Positions 47,436-59,850 of a stretch of 64,000 nucleotides of DNA are shown here, one piece after another. Every line of letters begins with the position of its first letter. Position 1 is the first letter of the stretch. The position numbers were made by a program, and so were the translations under genes. Source of the DNA: Stomorhina lunata (lineage: Eukaryota > Arthropoda > Insecta > Diptera > Rhiniidae). The DNA is taken from assembly GCA_933228675.1 (NCBI GenBank), contig OW121743.1, positions 108,061,468 to 108,125,467 of the forward strand. Direction: 5' to 3'. Under the pieces are notes generated by a model. That model was not told the origin of the DNA and did not search any database. It saw nothing but the letters and a program-made list of their open reading frames with translations.

Positions 47436-48965
47436 CCTTAGGAGTCGACGAATTTCAACCAAAATTAGTAAGGCCTTTTTTTGGATCAACCAATAGATGT
47501 GTGCCGAATTTCATCAAATTATATTGAGAATTGCGGATTATATTGAGAAGAAAAATAAGGGGAAAAATGAGGGTCAAAGGCAGGTACACCAAAGAGTGGA
47601 CGGATTTCAACCAAAATTGATTAGGCTGAATAAGCATATAGACGTGTGCCAAATGGGAATCCAAGGTAGGTAGCTTAAAGAGTCAAGGGATCTCAACCTT
47701 AGTATAATTCTGTCTTGCATCAATTAATAGACATGTGCCGCCTTTTAATGAGATGAGAATTGCGGTTAATACACTGAAATAAGGGTCCAAGGCAGGCACC
47801 CAAGGAGTAAACAACCAAAATTAGTAGACCTCTTTATTGGATCAATTTATAGACGTGTGCCGAATTTCATTCAATTCTGTTGTGAATTGCATATTGAACA
47901 TAAAAAAGAAAAATAGGTTAAAAATAGGGTCCAAAACAGGTAGCCCAAGGGCTAGTCTAATTTTAACTAAAATAGAGCTCTTTTTGGAATTAAGTTATAG
48001 ACGTGTGTTAAATTTGATCAAATTCTGCTGAGAATTGCGACTTGTACCTTGAAAAGAAAAATTGATGTAAAATTGAACGAAAATTAGTAGACTTCTTTTC
48101 TGAATCAATTAATAGATATTGAATTTAATAAAATTTTGTTTAGAATTGCGACTTATACATTGAGAAGAACAATAGATAAAAACAAGTAAGAAAGTGCTAT
48201 AGTCGGTCAAGCCCGACCATACGATACCCTTGACCACTAAGATCAAAGGTGTTATTTTTCCTGTATAAAGACAAAACTAATATATTTAAGCTGTTTCCGT
48301 CATTTTACTTATATGAAAGCTATGCTCAAATGTGGACCGATTATCTAGAAATTTGGCAAATTGTTTACAGTTGTTACAAAACTTATGTATGCAAAAAAAA
48401 TCTCAAATTTCTCATTATTTTTAGATTTACGAGCGTTTTAAAGATTTTTGTCTCATTTAGTGCGTTTTTAAAGAAAAGTTTGTATGGGACCTATACGGAC
48501 CGATTTCAACGAAATTTGGTACAGTGATTTTAGTTTATATAAGCAGTGTTTGTTTTAAATTTCAGGAAAAAATATTGATATTTATGGCCAATATATCGAT
48601 TCCGGGAAGTGGGACCTATGGGAGGTACCATAAATAATGGACCGATGTTGACCAATTTCAATAGCCATGTTCCCATTATCAAAAAAATGATCTGTGCAAA
48701 ATTTTATCAAATTATATTTAGAATTGTTGTCCAGCCGTCCAGTCAGCCAGCTAGACGGACGGATTGACGGACATCGCTAAATCGACTCAGAAAGTGATTA
48801 TAAGCCTATTGGTATACTAAAACGTGGATCTAAGACAAATATTTCTATGCGTTACACACATTAGCATAAACTTATAATACCCTTTCCACCTATGATGGTG
48901 AAGGGTATAAAAAATGGGGGTCCAAGGCAGGTAACCCAAAGAAGTCGATGAATTTCGAAAATTTT
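47436..48965. repeat. Degenerate ~130-150-bp tandem repeat, split by a DINE-like insertion
   Basis: Words recur in order: CGACGAATTTCAACCAAAAT, TTTTTGGATCAATTAATAGA, CGTGTGCCGAATTTCATC, GAGAATTGCGACTTATACAT, GGGTCCAAGGCAGGTA. Units start near 47440, 47592, 47672, 47806, 47958 and 48071. The last unit is broken at AATAGATAAA and resumes at 48913 with ATGGGGGTCCAAGGCAGG. Confidence 0.7.
48181..48911 (-). mobile_element. DINE-1/Helentron-like element, family A, copy 4 (inverted)
   Basis: Starts AACAAGTAAGAAAGTGC and ends TGATGGTGAAGGGTATAAAA. It sits inside a tandem-repeat unit, so both ends are visible against the repeat's own consensus, and the junctions fall in an A-rich stretch without a clear duplication. 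Sub-terminal inverted repeats and a GACGGACGG block (48755-48772) are present. Confidence 0.7.
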
Positions 48966-49118
48966 TTGAATTTCTCTTATCTATTTAAAACTAAACAAGT
49001 ATGTATCGTCATCGTTGTAGGGCCACTCCTTCTATTTTTTACACTTCGATGTATAAAGAAATACCACTGTGCGGCGTGTTACTGCTACAGAATTACAGAA
49101 ATTGGTTTTGCAGTGATT

Positions 49119-49192
49119 TGGTCTCGAAGCCAGGCTGAATATTATATGTTAGGCTTAGTAGTCGATGTGCTAACCAACTAAGCCACAGCACC
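49119..49192 (-). pseudogene. tRNA-like, SINE-type head
   Basis: Minus strand: GGGTGCTGTGGCTTAGTTGG with an A box at 49174-49185 and a B-box-like GGCTTCGAGACC at 49120-49131, about 43 bases apart, which fits a tRNA-derived pol III promoter. Stems are imperfect and no standard anticodon stands out, so it is not a working tRNA. No clear SINE tail seen. Confidence 0.5.
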
Positions 49193-51067
49193 CTCAAATT
49201 GGAGATTGTAGTTAGATAGGATTGCAAGTTTGACATAGAAAGTTTAAGAAAATGAAGACAATTTTTAGATATATTTAGAACTAAACAAAAGTCTGTATGT
49301 GGAAGAACGGAGGGGGTATGCTTTGAGTATAGGATTGACTTTGCAATTTACATGTTTAACATTAAAGCTCCATGTTGCATTCATATTTGCTAGTTTAATT
49401 CAAATTTGTCTGCACACACATCACTTTCAACATAACATGTTTCTTTTTATTAAAAAAATTTTGCATAGGAACTCAACACGAATGCATCTCAGACATTATG
49501 ATAACCATCATCTGTACACAATTAGTTTCTCTTCTGAATTCAATAAACATCAATTTAAAATTTAATTTCAATTTCAAAATCATTTAATACAAAATCCAAA
49601 CTTCTTTATTGCAACATTAATCATTTGTCTGCCACCTTCAAATTCAATTCATCTAAAAATAATCAACTCTTCAAATTCTTCAAATAATTGTGCCAAAATC
49701 TTTAACAGAGTTTGTTGCTACGAAAATATTTGATTTTTCATCCCCTTAAACTTTGGATTTCACCATAAGTTCCCTAGTTGTACTTGATGTGCTTGAAATT
49801 GTATGTGTAAAAAGAAGAACTTTAACTCCCACCACCTACACCCTTTTCATGTAGATTCAATCATGCATACAAGCATAAGCAAAAAAAAAAAGTGAAAAAT
49901 TACCAAACATAAAAATATGTGAATATGTACCAAGAAAATCAATTCCCAAAATCACGAACTAAATTAAGAAACATTTTTCAACACATTCTTCATTCATCTT
50001 GTGATGCTTCTTCACACATTCCAGACACATGCTAACACATACTCTTCTACTCCTTCTCCATCAGGTTTCTTCATATGTTTAAGGATGTGGAGATTTTTGG
50101 TTTTTGAAATGACTCGACACTGACTTGGCCTGTAGTTTGTATCTCCTGTTGCCTTATATGTACTCGTATTTGCAGTTGTGTTCTTAGTGCAATTTAAGGT
50201 AATTTCATACATTACAATTTCCAAAAATGTCAAGAGATAAGACTGACTGCACCAGCCGGACACGCGTCAAATGTCTATTTTGGTATGTAAGCACAGACTC
50301 TGTTTGAGTGTGTGAATTGCGTTAAAAGAATTCTTAAGTATCCTTTGGACATTGGTCGGTACTAAGGAATTTGTTTTGCTCTACAAAATGTTTAAAGTTG
50401 CCCATAGTAGCACTAGTTTTGGCTAACGTTAATTACTTGTTTAAAAACTGTAGGTCTTTTTTGACTATTATCTTTGGCTTTGCTTTGATGTTGTGTTATA
50501 TTGCTTAAGCTTTTCCTCATATATCCTTGTTCTAGCATTTGCTTTTGCTGTTGTTGTGTGTAAAATGCATTGTTCAATTTCCGTTTTTGGTCAATTTCCG
50601 TTACGCATACCAAAAATTGAAATCAGTTAAGGCTTAAGACTTCCACAAGATTAATTTCATTTATTTCTTTTTCGTTCATCGAAGGGTGTAAAGTGAAAAA
50701 TGAATATAGGAAATGAAGAATGCAAGAGGAAAACTTAAACGAGTTTTTTTCTTCTACATTTTTTATGGGAAATATCTTAAAGTTAATGGGGTGAAAAAAC
50801 TTATACAATATTCGGTATTACTTACATATTTTTCCAATAAAAATTGCGAAATCATATGTCTTAAATGCTAAGGGAATATCTTATCAAAAGTTTCTTTTTT
50901 TTCAAGAGACATTAAAAATTATCAGATCTTCTTTTGAGCATTGGGAATTGCAGGATGTCCTGTAACAGTGTCAAAAGTCTTAATCTTGAAAATCAATGAT
51001 TAAATCTAAAGAAGGAATCGATGATTAATTCTTTTAACTTATAACTATCTCAAATCCATAAGACTCA
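49193..51067. other. Long spacer without recognised gene
   Basis: Mixed composition; several frames of 60-88 codons with no motif, conserved pattern or splice context that I can support. Confidence 0.45.
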
Positions 51068-52868
51068 GTATTAATAAATTACATAGAAAATTTTCGATAT
51101 AAAAATTTTTATAGAAAATTATGGATATAAACATTTTTATAAGATATTTTCGATATAAAAATTTTTATAAAAAATTTTCGATATAAAAATTTTTCTAGAA
51201 AATTTTCGTTATAAAAAGTTTTATAGAAAATTTTCGATATAAAAATTTTTATAGAAAATATTAAATATACAAACTTTATAAAAATTTTCGATATAAACAT
51301 TTTTATAAAACATTTTCGATATAAAAATTTTTATAGAAAATATTAAATATACAAACTTTATAAAAATTTTCGATATAAACATTTTTATAAAACATTTTCG
51401 ATATAAAAATTTTTATAACAAATTTTCGATATAAAAATTTTTATCAAAAATTTTCGATATAAAAATTTTTATAGAAAATTTTCGACATAAAAATTTTTAT
51501 AGAAAATTTTCGATATAAAAATTTGATATAGAAAATTTTTGGTATACGAGTAAAAATTTTATGTAGAAAATTTTTGTTATATAAATTTTATATAGAATAT
51601 TTTCGGTATATAAAATTTTCGATACAAAAATTGTATAAAGAAAATGTTATATAAAATGTTCGAGTAAAATTTCTATATAAAAAATTTTCGATATAAAAAT
51701 TTTATAAAAAATTTTCGATTAAAATTTTTTTTGAAGAAAATGTTCAATATTAACATTTTAAATAGAAAATTTTCAATATAAAAAGTTTATATAGAAAATG
51801 TTCGATATAAAAATTTTATATAGAAAATTTTCGAGAAAAAATTTTATATAGAACATTTTTGATATAAATTTTTTTTTTTATAGAAAATTTTTGAATATAA
51901 AAATTTTACATAGAAAATTTTCGATATCAAAATTTTTGGCATAAAATTTTCGAAAAATAATTTTATACAGAAAATTTTAGATTCACAAATTTTATATAGA
52001 AAATTTTCAATATAAAAATTTTATAAAGGAAATTTTCAATATAAAAATTTTATACAGAAAGTTCTCGATATAAAAATTTTATATAGAAAATTTTCGAGAA
52101 AAAATTTTATATAGAACATTTTTGATATAAATTTTTTTTTTTTAGAAAATTTTTGAATATAAAAATTTTACATAGAAAATTTTCGATATCAAAATTTTTA
52201 GCATAAAATTTTCGAAAAAATAATTTTATACAGAAAATTTTAGATTAACAAATTTTATATAGAAAATTTTCAATATAAAAATTTTATATAGGAAATTTTC
52301 AATATAAAAATTTTATACGGAAAGTTTTCGATATAAAAATTTTATATAGAAAACTATCGATATCAAAATTTTATATAGAAAATTTTTTGTAAAAAAAAAA
52401 TTTATATAGAAAATTTTCGACAAAAAGATTTTATATAGAAAATTTTTGGTAAAAAAAATTTTCGGTAAAAAAATTTTATATAGAATATTTTCGGTAATAA
52501 ACTTTTATATAGAAAATTTTCGGTAAAAAAATTTTATAAAGAAAATTTTCCACAAAAAAAATTTATGAAGAAAATTTTCGATATAAAAATTTTATATAGA
52601 AAATTTTCGATATAAAAATTTTGTGTATAATATTTTCCATTTAAACATTTTATTTAGAAAATTTACGATATAAAAATTTTATACAGAAAATTTTCGATAT
52701 AAAAATTTTTTATAGAAAATTTTCGATGAAAAAATTTTATAAAGAAAATTTTCGACATTCAAATTTTATATAAAAAATTTTCGATACAAAAATGTTATAT
52801 CAAAAATTTGCGATATCAAAATTGGATATCGAAATTTTATATATAAAATCTTCGATATAGAAATTTAA
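51068..52868. repeat. Satellite array R9, 30-bp units with two local duplications
   Basis: Unit order: TTCGATAT, A5, T4, ATATAG, A4, T3. An 82-bp duplication (TTAAATATACAAACTTTAT at 51261 and 51343) and a 263-bp one (TTCGAGAAAAAATTTTATA from 51830 and 52093) are visible. Here CTATAG of the upstream arrays is replaced by ATATAG. Confidence 0.9.
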
Positions 52869-53954
52869 AGAGTGCTCTAAATAAAATTTGTAGTTGGATT
52901 TTCTTAAATAAAAATCAAACCTTTTAATATAAAAACTCTACAAAATACGCAAATATAATGACATATTATACAAAATCATTTAGCATTAAAATGTTTACTT
53001 AGTACTCGGGTTTTGCAAAATTATCGACTTTTTTCGAAAACCCTCCCCTTAAAGATTTTACAGTTGCTTCTGATACCTTTTTGGAGCATGTGTTCCACCT
53101 GCGCTTAAGATCGGACATGTTCTTGGAAATCTTTCCTGTGTTCTTCAATTCCTTTTTTACCAGAGCCCAATACCTTTCCACAGGCCGAAGTTCTGGACAG
53201 TTAGGTGGATTTGCCTCTCGTGGTACAAAAATGACATTATTCTTTGAGTACCACTCAAGTGCCTTTTTTCCATGATGGCATGATGCCAAATCGGGCCAAA
53301 AAAATTTAGTCACTCTGTGCTCTCTTAAAAAGGGTAACAACCGTTTTTTGTAGGCACTCCTTTATATAAATTTCCGTGTTTATTGTGCCAGATGCCACAA
53401 ATACTTTACTTCTTTTGCCACAACTGCAAATAGCTTGCCACACGAGAAACTTCTTAGGGAATTTTGTTTGTTTTTTTGTGCGAAACTCTTGCCGAACATT
53501 GCCCCGTTTATCAGCAACATAAAAATCTTGACCAGGAAGTTGAGAAAAGTCTGCCAGTACGTATGTTTCATCATCCATCACACAACAGGTGTATTTTTTT
53601 ATAAAATCAGACTTCAATTTTTTCGCTCCTTTTTTTTTGCTTCTAAGTTCTATAGCATTGCGATCTGGAACCTTTTGGACTTTGTATGTCTTCAGTCCAG
53701 CATAAGCTTTGACTCTATGTGCAAAATTCGTAGAACATTTCACCGTACGAGCTGCTTTTCTTAAAGAAGTGTTAGGCGCTCTTCGAAAGAGTCGCTCGAC
53801 TTCTTTTGCCTTACCAATATCTGTAGGACCTTTTTTCCTCCCTGATCCAGGTTTTCTTTCAATGCTCAGGTTTTCCTTATACCGTCTGATGGCATTAGAA
53901 ACCGTTCGAGGGTCAACTTTCAAATTTTTTTAAAAGTCCATGACGGATTTGTAA
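52869..53954 (-). mobile_element. Tc1/mariner element of DD37E type, 5'-truncated, inside an array
   Basis: Non-array sequence between R9 and R10, which have the same unit type, so the element either inserted into one array or was surrounded by its growth. The downstream (left) edge begins near AGTGCTCTAAATAAAATTTG and might be the terminal repeat; the upstream edge breaks into array sequence within the transposase N-terminus, so no matching end is found. Confidence 0.7.
52999..53941 (-). pseudogene. Broken DD37E mariner transposase
   Basis: The enzyme family cuts and pastes its own element at TA sites in the nucleus. Visible in order: part of the N-terminal helix-turn-helix (VDPRTVSNAIRRYKEN), a GSGRKK linker, a second helix-turn-helix, then the DDE catalytic core with MDDETYV, WPDLASCHHGK and PELRPVERYW. 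Exactly 37 residues separate the second Asp from the Glu, the spacing that defines the DD37E group first known from mosquitoes. Two faults: a TAA at 53930-53932 four codons into the ATG-initiated frame (53939-53941), and a +1 shift at a run of six A on the coding strand (53344-53349), which splits it into frames 53306-53923 and 52999-53340. About 315 codons remain of a usual ~340. The homopolymer shift could be a sequencing error; the stop and missing N-terminus suggest true decay. Confidence 0.85.
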
Positions 53955-55360
53955 ACAAAAATTTTATATAGAAAATTTACGGTATAAAAATTGTTTGATA
54001 TAAAATTTTATAAAAAATTTTTGACATAAGAATTTTGTATAGAGAATTTTCGACAATAAAATTTTATATACAAATTTTTCGATATAAAATTTTATAAAAA
54101 AATCTTTGATATGAAAATTCTATGAAGAAAATTTTGGTTATAAAAGTTTGATATGGAAAACTTTCAGTATAAAAATTTTGTGTGGAAATTTTTCGATATT
54201 AAAATTTTTGATATCAAAATATTACATAGAAAATTTTCGATATCAAAATTTTTATAGAAAATTTCCGATATAAAATTTTTTATAGAAAATTTTCGATATA
54301 AAAATTTTATATAAAAAATTTTCAATATAAATTTTTTATGTAAAAAATTTTCCATATAAAAATTTTATATAGAAAATTTTCGATATAAAATTTTTTACAG
54401 AAAATTTTCGAAATTAAAATTTTATATAGAAAATTTTCGATGTAAAAATTTTATATAGAAAATTTTCTATACAAACATTTTATAACGAAAATTTGCGATA
54501 TAAAAATTGTATATCGAAACTTTTTGATATACAAATTTTATATACAAAATTTTCGATATAAAAATTTTATATAGAAAATTTTTGATATAAAATTTTTTAT
54601 AGAAAATTTTTGATATAAAATTTTTTATAGAAAATTTTCGATATAAAATTTTTTATAGAAAATTTTCGATATAAAATTTTTTATAGAAAATTTTCGATAT
54701 AAAATTTTTTATAGAAAATTTTCGATATAAAATTTTTTATAGAAAATTTTCGATATAAAATTTTTTATAGAAAATTTTCGATATAAATATCTTATATAAA
54801 AAATTTTTGATATAAATATTTTATGTAGAAAATTTTCCATATACAAATTTTCGATATAAAAATTTTATACATATATACAATTTTCTATTCAAAAATTGTA
54901 CAACGAAAATTTGCGATATAAAAATTGTATATCGAAATTTTTTTGAAATAAAAATTTTATATATAAAAATTTTATACAGAAAATTTTCGATATAAAAGTT
55001 TTATAAAGACAATTTTCTATACAAAAATTTTATATCGAAAATTTTCGATATAAAAAATTTACGATACACAAATTATATATAGAAAATTTTCGATATAAAA
55101 ATTTTATATAAAAAATTTTCGGTATAAAAATTTAATATAGAAAATTTTCGATAAAAAGATTTTTATGTAGAAAATTTCCCATATAAAAAATTTATATAGA
55201 AAATTTTCGATATAAAAATTTTATATAAAAAGTTTCTTGTATAAAAATTGTAGATGGAAAATTTTTTATATAAAAATTTCATATTGAAAATTTTGAATAT
55301 TAAAATTTTATATAGAAAATTTTCAATATAAAAATTTTATATAGGAAATTTTCTTTCCTT
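53955..55360. repeat. Satellite array R10, 30-bp units
   Basis: Same unit as R9 (TTCGATAT, A5, T4, ATATAG). A block of seven near-identical shorter units with TTTTTTATAG lies at 54585-54780. Confidence 0.9.
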
Positions 55361-57019
55361 ACTTTGACATGTACCAAATGTACTTTTACGTTATGTCACA
55401 TCTTAACGTCCTCTTCTATGATCTGTAGTTCCCAAAAAAGCATTTGCATAACTATCTTCGATTTTTTGCAAAGACTAAGAGTAGGTCCTTCTTAAGCTTT
55501 CAATTGTCGAGAAGTGTTTTTATCTAATTTTCTGGAAAATCATTGACAAACCAAAATTCCAGTACATGAATACGTTAAAATAATGAAATTATTTTTCATT
55601 CTAAACAAATCATTTACACTTAATATTAATGTTTATTAAGTATTTATGGGATATTTAAAAAGAAAATACAAAATATCAAATATGATCCTAAACAAACTTG
55701 TTTATTTGAATTTTATTTAACTTTAATGACGTTGATTTTTATTACAAGAGTATTAACATGATTTTTCTATGAAAATGAGAAGTGATGTTTAAGATATAAA
55801 AAAATTGAAAAAAGAAAAATACAAAATTGAATCAATTTCTCCATGTACTATAAAATGTTTGTATATCGATAGGAATAAATATGTTTGTATGTACGGATAA
55901 ATGTAGGAAGTTAGATACTTTATAGGTATTTGTATTTGAATCAATGTAGAGCCAACAACTGGTCCCAGCTCCTTCTCATCAACAACAAATCGTAAATAAA
56001 CAATGAAAGTCAGAGCCAGAAATGATTGCTGCTGCTCCAAATGATGCTGTGTTGTATGTTGGTGATGGATGCTAGAGACTATACCGAGGATGATGATGAT
56101 GCTATAGCATAAATGAATGGCTACATACTTATACACCATAAAAATTGAAGGAGACATAAAACATATACTAACATATTACTACTACAAGTACTAAATACTT
56201 TTTCATAGAAATCAAAAATAAAAAAAATAGAAAATAAAAACTTAAGAAAAAACAACATAAAACAATTTAAATGAAATTTCTTCTAAAGATCCAACCCATC
56301 AACAGAGTCATTAACACCACTCACTCTTTAATATTAGAAAAATAGCTGATGATGATGATGTCGTTGAATGCATCGCATCATCATGGTTCTACTCTATGCT
56401 CGTCATCATATTCTTGATTGGAATATCTTAAAAATAGGTGATTTTAATGGAAGGGACAAGCGATTTTTTCAATTTTTATGTACTTTTTTCTTTCATTTCC
56501 TTTGTTTTGTTTTATTATTCTCTTCATTTTATTTATTAGAAAACTATAAAACATTAATTTGATATTCAAACACTTTATTGAAAATGCAAATCGTTTTTTA
56601 AATATCATGTCTCTAAGCATTAGAATGGTTCAGGTTATTTTTTTAAATAAGAAAGATTTTATTATAAATTAACTTTAAATTTTCAAAATAAACTGTTAAA
56701 TGAAACAAAAAAATCTAAGAAAAAGTAAAATTAGGAAAAGTGTAATTGGAGAACAATAGGTTTTTTGAATTAGTTGGTGTTTGGAGTTTTTGTTTGTTGA
56801 ACAAATGGCACCATAGAAGTCGTAAAACTTAATATGGGATCGTAAAACTTGTTGATTTAACAAGCTTTGGACAGACAAGAAAACTAATGTATTTTGGAAG
56901 CTTAAAGCAACCAACTATTTGGGAATAAAGTGACAGAAGAAGCCAATAATTTTTCGAATCAGGCACTTCAAAAACAGAAATTTATATAACGGAGTGCCTA
57001 CAAAAACCGATTGAAAAAA
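55361..57019. other. Spacer, no gene
   Basis: GATGATGATGATG simple repeats occur near 56088 and 56348. A 122-codon minus frame at 55789-56157 crosses one of these and has no recognised domain. Confidence 0.45.
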
Positions 57020-59850
57020 AAGTTCTATATAGAATTTTTTTAACCAAAAACTTTTCTATATAAAATTTTTAAACCGAAAAATGTTCTATATAAAATTTTT
57101 TTAACCGAAAAATTTTCTTTATACAATTTTTTTTAAACGAAATTTTTTAACAGAAAAATTTTCTATATACAATTTTTCTAACCGACAAATTTTTTCTATA
57201 AAACTTTTAACAGAAAAGGTTTCTATTAAAAATTTTATATAGAAAATTTTTAATATAGAAAATTTTTTACATAGAAATTTTTCATAGAAAATTTTCGATA
57301 TAAAAACTTTATATACAAAATTTTCGATATATAAATTTTGTAAAAAATTTTATATATAATAATTTTATTTTCAAAATTTTCGATATTAAAATTTTATATA
57401 GAAAATTTTCGATATAAAAATTTTATTAAGAAAATTTTCAATATAAAAATTTTATATAGAAAATTTTCCATATAAAATATTATATAGAAAATTTTCGATA
57501 TAAAAATTTTATATACAAATTTTGTATAGAAAATTTTCGATATAATAATTTTATATTCAAAATTTTCGATATTAAAATTTTATATAGAAAATTTTCGATA
57601 CAAACATTTTATATAGAAAATTTTCAGTATAAAAATTTTATATAGAAAATTTTCGATGAAAAATTTTTTATAGAAAATTTTCGACGAAAAACTTTTTATA
57701 GAAAATTTTCGATGAAAAATTTTATATAAAACATTTTATATAAAACATTTTATATAAAAAATTTTCAATGAAAAATTTTATACAGAAAATTTTTGATAAA
57801 AAATTTTATATAGAAAATTTTCGATGAAAAATTTTATAAAGAAAATTTTCGATGAAAAATTTTATATAAAAAATTTTCAATGAAAAATTGTATATAGAAA
57901 ATTTTTGATAAAAAATTGTATATATAAAATTTTCGATGAAAAATTGTATATAGAAAATTTTCGATGAAAAATTTTTTATAGAAAATTTTCGATGAAAAAT
58001 TTTATATCGAAGATTTTCGATGAAAAATTTTATATAGAAAATTTTCGTTGAAAAATTTTATATAGAAAATTTTCGATGAAAAATTTTATATAGAAAATTT
58101 TCGATGAAAAATTTTATATGGAAAATTTTCGATGAAAAATTTTATATGGAAAATTTTCGATGAAAAATTTTATATAGAAAATTTTCGATAAAAAATTTTA
58201 TATAGAAAATTTTCGATGAAAAATTTTATATAGAAAATTTTCGATGAAAAATTTTATATAGAAAATTTTCGATGAAAAATTTTATATAGAAAATTTTCGA
58301 TGAAGAATTTTATCTAGAAAATTTTCGATGAAAAATTTTATATAGAAAATTTTCGATGAAAAATTTTATATAGAAAATTTTCGATGAAAAATTTTATATA
58401 GAAAATTTTCGATGAAAAATTTTATATAGAAAATTTTCGACGAAAAATTTTATATAGAAAATTTTCGACGAAAAATTTTATATAGAAAATTTTCGATGAA
58501 AAATTTTATATAGAAAATTTTCGATGAAAAATTTTATATAGAAAATTTTCGATGAAAAATTTTATATTGAAAATTTTCGATGAAAAATTTTATATAGAAA
58601 ATTTTCGATAAAAAATTGTATATAGAAAATTTTCGATGAAAAATTTTATATAGAAAATTTTCGATGAAAAATTTTATATAGAAAATTTTCGATGAAAAAT
58701 TTTATATAGAAAATTTTCGATGAAAAATTTTATATAGAAAATTTTCGATGAAAAATTTTATATAGAAAATTTTCGATGAAAAATTTTATATAGAAAATTT
58801 TCGATGAAAAATTTTATATAGAAAATTTTCGATGAAAAATTTTATATAGAAAATTTTCGATGAAAAATTGTATATAGAAAATTTTCGATGAAAAATTTTA
58901 TATAGAAAATTTTCGATGAAAAGTTTTATATAGAAAAAAATTTTTGAGAAACATTTTTAACCGAAAAATTTTCTATATAAAATTTCTAACCGAAAAATTT
59001 TCTATATAAATTTTTTTAACAGAAAAATTTTGTATATACAATTTTTTAACAGAAACATTTTTTTTTTATAAAATTTTGAACAGAAAAAGTTTCTATGAAA
59101 AATTCTATATAGAAAATTTTATATAGAAAATTTTTCATAGAAAAATTTATATTAAAAATTTTCGATGTAAAAATTTTGTATATAAAAATTTTTGATATAA
59201 TAAAATTATATTAAAAATTTTCGATATTAAAATTTTATATAGAAAACTTTTGATATAAAAATTTTATAAAGAAAATTTTCAATATAAAATTTTGTATAGA
59301 AAATTTTCAGTATGAAAGTTTTGTATAGAAAATTTTCCATAGAAAATTTTATATACAATATTTTCGATACAAAATTTTTCATATTAAAATTTTATATACA
59401 AAATTTTCAATATAGAAATTTTATATAGAAAATTTTCCATGTAAAATTTTATATAGAAAATTTTCGATATAAAAATTTTTTATAAAAAATTTTTGATATA
59501 ATAATTTTATATAGAAAATTTTCAATATAATAATTTTATATTCAAAATTTTCGTTATTAAAATTTTATATAGAAAATTTTCGGTATAAAAATTTTATATA
59601 GAAAATTTTTAATATAAAAATTTTATATAGAAAATTTTCGATGGAAAATTTTATATAGAAAAAATAGAAAAACATTTTCTATAAACAATTTGTAACCGAA
59701 ACATATTCTATAAAAAATTTTTAGCCGAAAATTTTCCATGAAACATTTTTTAAAAAAAAATTTTCTATAAAAATTTTTGATCGAAAAATTATCCACAAAG
59801 AATGTTTACCGAAAAATTTTCTATAATAAAATTTTTTCTTTAAAAAATTT
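57020..59850. repeat. Satellite array R11, 29-bp homogeneous core with duplicated flanks
   Basis: The core (57650-58930) has about 44 nearly identical units: TTCGATG, A5, T4, ATATAG, A4, T3. Flanks are irregular with AACCGAAAAATTTTCTATAT and TTAACAGAAAAATTTT words. The flank order at 57040-57640 reappears at 58955-59640, and a further partial start appears at 59690, so a ~1.9-kb block was duplicated around the core. Confidence 0.92.

Noticed and set aside
53081..53933. Plus-strand frames of 64-109 codons
   Set aside because: They are shadows of the mariner transposase on the minus strand.
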